Assembly (NCBI GenBank): GCA_019059635.1
Contig: JAGVRJ010000013.1
Coordinates: 930,001-994,000, forward strand
Length of the DNA: 64,000 bases
Direction: 5' to 3'
Origin: Proales similis
Lineage: Eukaryota; Rotifera; Eurotatoria; Ploima; Proalidae
Position numbers and translations under genes: made by a program. The notes beneath the pieces are model-generated. The model did no database searches. It saw only the letters and a list, made by a program, of their open reading frames with translations, and was not told where the DNA came from. Shown here one piece after another: positions 55,961 to 64,000 of the stretch (positions are counted from its first letter, which is position 1; each line of letters opens with the position of its first letter).

Positions 55961-58115
55961 CTATTGATCGTGTGCAAGCACATGGCCAATCTCGTTCGTG
56001 TTGGGCAGGAAAACTTTTTGAATGAAAGGATACTCGTTGAACAGGTCTGGCTCTGAGTCGATCAGTTTGAAGTAGGCGACCGCGACGCCTTTCTGCAAAA
56101 GTCGGTTGAACTTGCGGAAGAATGTGAGCATCAGTAATATCTCGTCACAGGTGATCTCCTCATTGCGTCTAGCTGCCATCAAGAGGCATTCACAAAGAGT
56201 TTCATTAAATTTCGAGTGTGAAGAAAAGACTCAACATCGATTCACTTACCGATCATGTAGAGGCGAAGCGCAGTGCCGATCTCCTCGCGGATCTGCATGA
56301 TACGCTCGTAGCCAAGAAGGTTGCTGCTCGCTAAAGCAAAGAAAAGCGCATTGAGCGGCGCAGCAAGGGCGTGGAAAAATAGCCGAGAGACAGTTACCGG
56401 TTGAAATGACGAGCAGGGCTGAGTAGAGCGCGTACTCTTTATCGTCGAGTTTGAACTTTTCGAACTTCTCGTTCAGACTGCGCATGAAAAAGGCGGCGCG
56501 CGAAAATGCCGGAAATATCTGCAAGAACTGGTCGAGTTTGCTCGGCTCGCAGTTGAAGTAGTTCAATTGGTCACATTTGCGCTGGAGAGCGAGCAGCACA
56601 ACAGAGTGAATAGATGTCTTTATAAGCTCCTCCTTGTCCTCGGTGGCCAGTTCGCCCAGGCCCGGTATGGTTTCGCAGAAGCTGGCGAACTTGCGCGCGT
56701 AGAATCGAAGACATTCGATCAGTTCGAAGAGAGACGCTCGACTCAGCTGAAACGTGTGGAAGCCGTCTTTCACATAGATTGCGCTCATCTGACAGTAATC
56801 GTTCAATTTGCTCGCCTCGTAGGTCGAATAAAACTCGTCGCGTATCATGAGCGCCAGCGGAGCCAGATTGGCACTGTAAGACTGAGCGGTCGCTTTGACC
56901 AGATCGCGTATGCGAGGCTCAAACGAGTCTTCGATACAGCTCTGCATTGCCTCATGCTTGCGGTCTAACTCAATTGAGAACGCTTTGCTTGACGAGCAAT
57001 GGCTGAGCTGGTCTGGCACCCAGCCGTTCATGTACTGACTGTCCGCATGTAATTTGATTGACGCTTCGCTAGACAAATACGCTGATGTAGATGCGGCATC
57101 GAAAATTGACGACGTCGTCTCGTGCTCGGACCGCATTCTGTTGTCGACTGCCAACGACGAATAGTCGGCTCTGGCCAGTGCGTTCGGTATCGGACTGAAC
57201 GAGTCGCTCTTGTTCCTTTTGCCTTTGCGCTGGGAAACAATGTAGTTGAGACTTGGCATTATTCCTTTGCTCTGCCACTCGATTATGTTGTGCTTGAACA
57301 GATTCGATTGTCGGCCAATGCGGCTGTCTGTCCAACGCAGAGAGATTCAATTTGGCCATTTGCTTTGTTGCGATTGGCGTCGACTTACTCTGAGCGGACA
57401 TTCCGGCCTCGATGCATCTCTTGAAGCGGCAATGACGACACATGTTTCTGGTCGCGGCGCTTATATCGCACGAGCCGTTCTCCATGCACCTGTAGCGATT
57501 GGGCGCTCTTTCTTTAATGCTGCGGCGGAAAAAGCCCTGATTGACGAGAGAGGAGATTTCATCGAAAAGTGTGATAAAAACGAAAACTAGAATGAGCCGA
57601 AATTACTTTGCAGCCTTCACAAGTGATGGCGCCAAAGTGAACACCCGACGACGGCGCTTTGCACACATGGCACGGAAACGCCTTGAATATTTCGGCCACG
57701 GTCGGATTGTTCGGATTCTCTTTTGTTCAGCAACAAGTCCATTCAAACGAGCGAATGAGCGATCGAGCAGGAGGCCACTTACCATTCACAGTCATGCCGA
57801 CCTCTCTGCACTTTTGAAAACGGCAGTATTGACATTGAGTACGTGTGGTGCGCACAATCACACAGTCCTTGTTGCGAATGCATTTGTACTTGGCATCTTC
57901 GCCGTTTATGCTGCGGAGGAAAAATTTCTGCTCAAGTTGCAACGTCACAGGCACAGAAATGGCCAAGCAAGCTGAATCCACAGTCTCACCTTGCACGCCT
58001 CGCAGGTGATGGCGCCACAATGCCAGCCGCTAGATGGCTCTCCGCAAACTCGACACGGCTCGAAGCGCTCCTCGCCAACAAGCATTCTGAGCGCGCCGGT
58101 CTCAACCATTTTCAT
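55961..58115 (-). CDS. Nuclear receptor with two DNA-binding domains (2DBD-NR)
   Basis: Starts at ATG 58115 (MKMVETGALRM) and ends TAG 55961-55963. First zinc-finger DBD: CRVCGEPSSGWHCGAITCEA with P-box CEACKKFF (split by an intron after CEACK), then CQYCRFQKCREVGM. Second DBD: CHVCKAPSSGVHFGAITCEG with P-box CEGCKGFF (also split there), then CRHCRFKRCIEAGM. A hinge and a ligand-binding-domain-like helical region follow (LFELIECLRFYARKF, YALYSALLVIST, YERIMQIREEIGTALRLYM, FRKFNRLLQKGVAVAYFKLI). The C-terminus (IGHVLAHDQ) shows no clear AF-2 motif. 2DBD receptors are known from flatworms, molluscs, rotifers and some arthropods; ligands are unknown. The P-boxes match the described 2DBD pattern exactly. 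Introns are about 50-80 nt. Confidence 0.93.
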
Positions 58116-58503
58116 TCGACCTGATCGATTCGTGACTATTTAGAATCTGGCGCTCGTCAAGTCCAGCACTAATGCAGAGCAAACGACAGTCTGTTCTTTT
58201 TAGGGTCAAACAACGCAGTGTGTGCGCGATTGCCAATCTCGATCTGTCTAGTCCAAATCGGCCGCATTCTCAGACACCAAGAATGCTGCTCGCTGTCCTA
58301 AAACTGGTTCAACCCCGTTCCTGGATAGAATAATTATTCATTCATTGCGCGTCGACTGTCCTCGAACGAGGCCGATTTCTCTCGTATGCGTCAACAATGC
58401 CGTTTCAAAAGCCCCCGTTCAAGCCAGTTGGATTTGCCATCTAAAATTTATTTGCTGCTGCAACACTAAAGCTTCAAAATGCCCGACCAATCTCCGTTGT
58501 CTC

Positions 58504-59423
58504 CTATGAAGTGCTCGACTTGGAAACTGACCACAAATAGTCTCTCGATTGCGGCGAATCTGCTCGCCAAGTCTGCGTGTCATTGAGTTTACGAGTAATG
58601 GTCACCATCAACGGCTAAACTTGAGACTGACCTGATGAACACTGCCGCTAGATTTTCTCTTCGAATCGTCCAGACTTGCTTTGCACGATTCTAGCTCGAG
58701 CTCAAGCTGTCTTATTCGATCTTTGAGGCAATTTTGGTTTTGGATGTCCAATCGGCTTTGAAGACTGAGCTGGTCCAGCAAGGCGTTCAGCCGTTCATTT
58801 GCTTTTTTCTCCTCCTCAAGTTCTTTTCTCAAACTCTCGTTGCTCTGCTTCATCGTGCTGCCGCTTTTCTTTGCCATTATCAGGTCCGCTTCGTTCCTGA
58901 TTAGCGACTCTTCCAGTGAGCTGTTCAACTAAAAGGCAATCAGATTCAAAATCGCAAATTTCAAAGTTTCCTCCTGGCTTACTTTGGAATTCTCGTTCTC
59001 CAGAACCTTTACTTTACTCTCGAGACTTTTAATTTTCTCCTTGAGCTGCACATTTTCCTCCTTCAAGAACAGCAACTCAAAAATTTTAAGCAATGCTTCT
59101 CGAAGAGAACAGAGGTAGAACCGACCTGAAGGTACTTTTCTTTTTGAAAGTCAATGCTTCTACTCGCTGTTAGTGAAACGCTTTCCGACGCTTGCGATTC
59201 AAGTCTCCTGTGCGTTTGAGAACGAGTTAAGGCAACAAGAAACGATAGAGTCAATGAACAGAGTCTGTTTAGATCGGTTTAGATGGCCGTTTGGATGAGG
59301 TAGGCAAAAAGGATATAAGAATTCGCGCTCGGTCTCGAGATATAAAACTTGCAGCTGAAGATTCTTTATGTACTCGAGCTCGATGTTCTTAATCGACTCG
59401 TTGGCCAGCAGTGTTGTGTCCAT
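58504..59423 (-). CDS. Coiled-coil protein with X-box promoter, unrecognised
   Basis: Starts at ATG 59423 (MDTTLLANESIKNIELEYIK). The next exons encode LESQASESVSLTASRSIDF and KEKYLQ, KEENVQLKEKIKSLESKVKV, then NSSLEESLIRNEADLIM through KKANERLNALLDQLSLQSRL. A short last exon appears to end RDYLWSVSKSSTS and TAG 58504-58506. It is nearly all predicted coiled coil. I do not recognise the family. A perfect palindromic X-box 70 bp upstream suggests a cilium or basal body protein. The first intron (59208-59316) is U12-like and is the only solution that keeps the frame. The downstream poly(A) signal is at 58447-58452 (minus). Confidence 0.7.
59208..59316 (-). other. U12-type (AT-AG) intron
   Basis: The donor reads TT|ATATCCTTTTT, a full match to the minor-spliceosome donor consensus. 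The branch site is GCCTTAAC (59226-59233), about 19 nt from the 3' splice site CACAG. There is no usable GT donor in the region. The splice TT|G AGA CTT keeps the coiled-coil frame open. Confidence 0.75.
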
Positions 59424-59492
59424 TTTTATTCCCAAAAAATTAGGTGCTTATAGGAGGCGAGAGGTAAAAGTGGCTAAAAATAGCTCGAGCTG

Positions 59493-59506
59493 GTTGCCAT
59501 GGCAAC
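59493..59506. promoter_or_regulatory. X-box (RFX site) of the coiled-coil gene
   Basis: GTTGCCATGGCAAC, a perfect palindrome matching GTNRCC-N2-RGYAAC. It lies 70 bp upstream of the coiled-coil gene ATG (59423, minus) and about 475 bp from UBE2L3 (+). Confidence 0.85.
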
Positions 59507-59980
59507 CAATTTATTCTGTAATCTAGGGCCATAAGGATAAAGAGTACTTTAAAGACTGTCAAAGACCTTGGCTCGGTTTTACTTGGTTTTGGCTGCGGGC
59601 TCATTTGTTTATGATTTAAGCAAAAAGGAACCTTATTTTGGTCTAATTTGAATATTTCGCACAAGTCTTATTTCTACAGGTAGAGGGCCTTGGAATTATT
59701 TGAAGGAAAATTGGATAATTTTGATGATAATCTTTCCATGGTTTTTGTCACAGAGCAACAAGTCAACAAATTGTGAATTTTATGAAAATTGAAATTAATT
59801 TTCCAAAAAAAGCGAAATTTGTTTTGCATTCTTGACATTGTGGATTACACGTTAGCAAGTTTAAATCGCATTAATAATTGCAGATTTTTCAGACTCTATA
59901 AAGACAATTCTCGAAGCGAATAGCCACAAATAAAGCGAGACGCTCTCAAGTCGAAAAACAAATCACGAATATAATAAAAT

Positions 59981-60518
59981 ATGTCGTCGACCCGAAGGCT
60001 GCAAAAAGAGTTGCACGAACTGCGCGAGAGCGGATTCAAGTCGTTCAAAGTGCTCGAAGTTGACGAGCAGAACATTCTGCACTGGACCGGTTTGATAATT
60101 CCAGAGAATCCTCCGTACAACAAAGGCGCGTTCAAAATCGAGATCAACTTTCCGGCCGAGTATCCGTTCAAGCCGCCCAAGATTGCGTTCAAGACCAAAA
60201 TCTACCACCCGAACATAGACGAGAAGGGCCAAGTCTGCTTGCCCATAATCATTCCAGAGAACTGGAAGCCGGCCACCAAAACCGAACAAGTGATCCAGTC
60301 GCTTGTGGCACTAGTCAATGACCCCGAGCTGGACCATCCACTTCGCGCAGATCTCGCCGATGGTAAGTTCCGTCTTTTTTTTTTTGCCACTAGAGCCAAA
60401 GCCATCCTCTCACTCTCTGTTGCCCGACTATCAAGAGTACACCAAAGACAAGAAGAAGTTTATGAAGAATGCAGAAGAATTCACCAAGAAGCATGCGGAA
60501 AAGCGTCCCAGCGAGTAA
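59981..60518 (+). CDS. UBE2L3: UBE2L3 (UbcH7) ubiquitin-conjugating enzyme E2
   Basis: Exons 59981-60362 and 60436-60518 give 154 aa, the same length as human UBE2L3. It shows a complete UBC fold: [18 protein letters not shown], then [20 protein letters not shown] with the catalytic Cys in QVCLP, then [20 protein letters not shown] and [13 protein letters not shown] at the C-terminus. UbcH7 works with HECT and RBR ligases (parkin, HHARI) and transfers ubiquitin to a ligase cysteine. A pyrimidine-rich TTTTTCAG ends at 59892, 88 nt before the ATG. Confidence 0.97.
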
Positions 60519-61806
60519 TTCACGACAAACACCCCGAGTCCGAGCGCTCTACTTCAATTTAAACGAACGGATTTTCTGCATCGATTTTATATTCTCGATT
60601 AAAAAATTCACAAACAAACGTCTCGTTCTTTTTCTCAAATCGCCTAATACTTCTCCTCTTACAATCGCTTGTTGCGCAGGTTTGCGTCCTAATTATCCGC
60701 TCGTCGTTGAATTAGCTCAAGAAATCAATATTGCACCTTCAAGACGCAAGTTTTCCCGAAAATAGAAGCAAATCGCACTAAATTGCAAAATCTATTTAAG
60801 AGAGGAGAAATAGCTTTTTCTGTGCGCAGTTTTAGGGCTTTACTATTTACTGACTAGTAAAATGCCAATTTGACGCGTCTTGGGTCGATATTCGTTCGTT
60901 GGCTATGGCTCTCGTTCCCATACGTGTGTGTGTGTTAAACAGAAAATATGAAAAGTTAATTCGAAAAAATATTTAATCTATTTCCTATGACGTGACGAGG
61001 AGCGGTTTAATCATGCAAATGGTTACGCGGCCCAATGCCTGCGAGAATCTATCCAACACGGGAGAGCCATTAATTATTTCTTTATTCTCCGTTTCGATTT
61101 GTGTGCGCACAACTCTGCTGCAGTGCGCGCTGCAGCCAACCAGCGTGTAATTCAGGGCCTCATTGTTGCAGGTCCCAATCAGCTCGTATGCAAACAAGTG
61201 CAAAGTCAATAATCTGTTCCTTGTTCCATTTTATTTCACTTCATTTCGACACTCGCTGGATGAGAAGGCGACCGAGTCAATGTTGCTCTAGCATACAAGA
61301 TTGACGAGAGCAGCTAGAGAGGATGAGACCGAGGCTGTTTTGGCGGCTAAATAGCGTCCTAGCTAAGACGAGTTTAAGCCAACAACATGCAAGACTAATT
61401 CAAAGCATAGAGCTCGAAAGCCAACACACAAGAAAGTCTCCTTTGATGATAATTCGGCATAATTTGAAGCGAAACTAGATCGCACTGCATTCTAATCAAG
61501 AAAGCAAGACAATCAACTCTCAGTTTGAGCTGATCTTTGGTTTGTTCGAGCAAAGCAAACGTCAGCACCGCATACGTTTTAATCACAAACACCGCCTCCG
61601 ATTCAATTAGCACCACCACCAATGCCGACGGCGCCTACTTGGACGACCATCAGTTACAACTGAATGGCGTACACTGAATCGCTCTTGCTTAATTGCAAAT
61701 TAAGACCGTTCGCTCTATATTTGTTTTTAGATCAAACAAAGAAGAAGAGTGAAGGCACGGAGCGTTGGGATGGTCTAGTAAACGTCGGATCGGGTCTAAT
61801 GCGGAG
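60519..61806. other. Region between UBE2L3 and MGAT2; possible small minus-strand gene
   Basis: UBE2L3 3' UTR, then two coding-like minus-strand open stretches without a recognised domain: about 61430-61598 (VFVIKTYAVLTFALLEQTKD, QLKLRVDCLAFLIRM) and 60985-61209 (LIGTCNNEALNYTLVGCSAH, ending KPLLVTS). They could be exons of one gene with an ATTAAA-like signal near 60971. Start and joins are unresolved. A pyrimidine-rich acceptor TTTTTAG ends at 61730, ahead of MGAT2. Confidence 0.3.
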
Positions 61807-63654
61807 ATGGACGACTGGGCAATTGTGATACGAAGTAGACTGTGCAGGCGAGTCGTACTGGTCACGGTGCTCGTCGGACTTGTTCTGCTCAATCTGAGTC
61901 TGCTGAGAGACATAAACGTAAACACGAGCAGTGAAGATGGCGACGAGAGTACGGCGTCCGAGCACGACGAACCGATCGCCTATCGCAGCGAGGCTACAGA
62001 CGAACTGGACGCTTTGACGATTGCACCGGTGCACTTGCAACCTCCTCGAGAGCCGCATAATAGAACCAACGAGCTGTTGTTCCAGCAAATAGCTGAAATA
62101 AACAAGAAAGCGAAGATCAGGAATATTCATTACATCGAGCGCTACTTGAACAATCCGTCCGCCGCTACGACCGTATTTAATTCAACTGCCAAGCCAAATT
62201 ACGCGCTGGACGAATCGCGTCTCTTGGTCATTCTAGTTCAAGTTCATTCGCGAGTGAAATACCTTGAGTCGCTGATCGACTCGCTCCGAGCCACCAAGTA
62301 CATTAACGAGACTCTGGTCATTTTTAGCCACGACATTTACTCGAATGAAATGAATGAGCTGATCGCTGGCGTCGAGTTTTGTGCCGTATGTAAAGCAAAA
62401 GCAAAATTAGCTTCCGACTTGTTCCGACCCTCTTTTGTTTGCAGACTCTTCAAATTTTCTATCCCTATTCTATGCAACTCTTTCCGAACGAGTTTCCGGG
62501 CCAAGATCCACGCGACTGTCCGACGAAAATCGGCCGCGCCAAGTAACTGTCACACACGACCAGAATAGGACAGACGTCAAGAGAACTTTCTTCTTGATTT
62601 TAAAGGGCATTGAAATCTGGCTGCCAGAATGCCGCCTATCCGGACACATATGGCAATTTCCGCGAGGCCAAAGTTGTACAAATCAAGCACCATTGGCTGT
62701 GGAAGGTTGGCATTTCAGTTGGGCGCGTGATCGATGCACTTCTGATTGTTCTGCTTTAAGCTAAGTTTTGTTTTCGACCGACTCGAGTCCACCCGCGCCA
62801 TTCCTGACCTGCCCGTGCTGCTGCTTGAAGAGGACTATTTCCTTATGCCCGACTCTTTACATGTGCTACGAAAGCTGACCGAAAAGTAAGAATTTAAGAA
62901 CGGCCAGACAGCAACAGCGGCTGCAGTTGAGCTTTTGCTTGAAAAGAATTCTCAGTGACATCGACGTAGTCTCGTTGGCCTATTTTGTCAAGTCAAAGCA
63001 AAACCTCAAAATGGACTTGTTGCACAAGTACGCCAAGGCGATGTGGCACTCGTCCAGCCACAACACTGGCCTGCTGTTGACCAGAACCCAATGGAACATG
63101 CTCGTCCATTGTGAACATGTAAAATTTCACTCCAACCTCAAGAGGCTCGATCGCTCACTCTGTTTCTCAGACATTCTGTACCTATGACGACTACAATTGG
63201 GATTGGACGTTCCAATATTTGAGTCAGAACTGCTTCAAGCTTCCGCTTGTGTCTATTTACCCGGTAAGTCAGGTCTATCGACCAAAGAACTTAATCCTCA
63301 AACTTGCGCTTCGAAGATCAACTCTCGAGTTATTCATCTTGGCGAGTGGTAAGCGCACCCTTTTCAACTCATTCTCGATCGTTTGCGGCTAAATCATGGA
63401 CAAACGCAATTCGCAGCGGTACTCATCACAAAGGAAAGAACTGCGACGTGCACTCGAAGATCGCGCAATTGAAATCGTTAATTCAACAAAAAGAGACTCA
63501 AATGTACCCGGACAAGTTCGAATTGACCACAGTGAGCGGCGGCATCCGCAAACTCAAAAAGTCCAACGGCGGTTGGTCTGATCCGCGCGACCACCAGCTG
63601 TGCAAAAGTTTTTTCCACAAATCTACAAATTACTCAATAAATTTGCATCTCTGA
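61807..63654 (+). CDS. MGAT2: MGAT2, alpha-1,6-mannosyl-glycoprotein 2-beta-GlcNAc transferase
   Basis: Eight exons: 61807-62385, 62445-62542, 62606-62705, 62761-62885, 62947-63118, 63171-63263, 63317-63348, 63417-63654; 478 aa in phase. It is a type II Golgi enzyme (transmembrane helix at about residues 15-36) that adds GlcNAc to the alpha-1,6 mannose arm, committing N-glycans to the complex type. Motifs: ESRLLVILVQVHSRVKYLES, VIFSHDIYSNEMNELIAGVE, MQLFPNEFPGQDPRDCP, REAKVVQIKHHWLWK, LLEEDYFLMPDSLHVL (metal-binding EED), CTYDDYNWDWTFQYLS, THHKGKNC and NGGWSDPRDHQLCKSF. The family is usually intronless in vertebrates; here it carries seven introns of 52-68 nt. An AATAAA at 63636-63641 overlaps the last codons. 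Confidence 0.95.
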
Positions 63655-63922
63655 CCCTTGAGGCCAGCAGAACGTTCGTATCCAATCAGTTAAGTCCCTT
63701 GCCTGCAATTGCTGGCCTCCGCTCGACGATGAATTTTAAAAGTCTCGAGTAGGAAAAAATGTTTAATTGCACAAGTCGTAAAGAAGGGACAATATGTATG
63801 AAAAATCAAATCTCCGAGTAAATCGTCAAAGTGAATGAAATTCTAGTTCAATTTAGTTCGTAGCGCATGCGCAAACCTAATTACAACTTTCTCACTGCTA
63901 ATTGAGCTATTTGGCTTGCGCT
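63655..63922. other. 3' flank of MGAT2
   Basis: No exon supported. AT-rich and short. Confidence 0.4.
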
Positions 63923-64000
63923 TTAGAAATTGCTCTCTTTTTTAACAAACAAGTCGAATAGAACGTTCTCCATGGTGTTTGACGCTTTCACAAAGTAGTA
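63923..64000 (-). CDS. Possible 3' end of a minus-strand gene (partial)
   Basis: On the minus strand the frame entering from the right edge reads YYFVKASNTMENVLFDLFVK, then KESNF and TAA at 63923-63925. The pattern resembles the C-terminal end of SNF2-type helicase domains (F-x-V-K-x-x-T-x-E), but 25 residues are too few to name a family. Confidence 0.35.
   Translation of the reverse strand, partial: YYFVKASNTMENVLFDLFVKKESNF

Noticed and set aside
56020-56040. GTATCCTTT on the minus strand resembling a U12 donor
   Set aside because: It lies inside the nuclear receptor last exon coding NEYPFIQ, with an uninterrupted frame and no branch site.

Overview
This window is nuclear DNA of a bilaterian animal with a compact genome. 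The genes are animal regulators and housekeeping genes (Pax, beta-catenin, a tandem-WW protein, a nuclear receptor, myosin light chain, TACC, GCP3) split by very short GT-AG introns, mostly about 50-70 nt. Three features point to a ciliated protostome, probably a spiralian: a nuclear receptor with two DNA-binding domains (a protostome-specific class), cilium genes (DYNC2I2, TTC16) with RFX X-box motifs, and many start codons preceded closely by a 3' splice-site-like TTTAG, as expected with spliced-leader trans-splicing. One intron looks like a U12 (minor spliceosome) intron. I cannot name the species.

Layout. 1-2214 (-): a partial gene joining a PWWP domain to a Pipsqueak/CENP-B-type helix-turn-helix. 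4089-6696 (-): a myosin regulatory light chain with three tandem pairs of alternative exons. 7851-8873 (-): KCTD7-like BTB protein. 10588-14042 (+): gamma-tubulin complex component 3, convergent with an intronless PXK/Slob-like pseudokinase (14246-15955, -). 16516-22355 (-): three closely spaced genes in one orientation, MAPKAP1/Sin1 (TORC2), SUPT7L (SAGA) and DYNC2I2/WDR34 (IFT dynein). 22965-25229 (-): two-finger C2H2 factor. 25963-26912 (+): two small unrecognised proteins. 27905-29081 (+): Cdc25. 29730-31805 (+): a beta-catenin without the usual N-terminal degron. 32395-34756 (+): TTC16. 35023-36194 (+): tandem-WW YAP-like protein. 36859-38601 (-): Pax without homeodomain.

About 11 kb (38602-49771) lacks a recognisable gene and probably holds Pax upstream regulatory DNA plus a few exon-like islands. 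Then come an alpha-1,3-fucosyltransferase (49772-51169, +), TACC (51584-54003, -), BPNT1 (54564-55794, +), the two-DBD nuclear receptor (55961-58115, -), a coiled-coil gene with a perfect X-box (58504-59423, -), UBE2L3 (59981-60518, +), MGAT2 (61807-63654, +) and a possible gene end at the right edge.

The strongest unusual item is the myosin light chain gene: three consecutive duplicated-exon pairs, each with length 1 mod 3 so that including both copies would break the frame, potentially giving eight isoforms. Others are the PWWP-HTH fusion, the U12-like AT-AG intron, X-boxes at cilium genes, the degron-less beta-catenin and crossed poly(A) signals at all three closely spaced convergent gene pairs.
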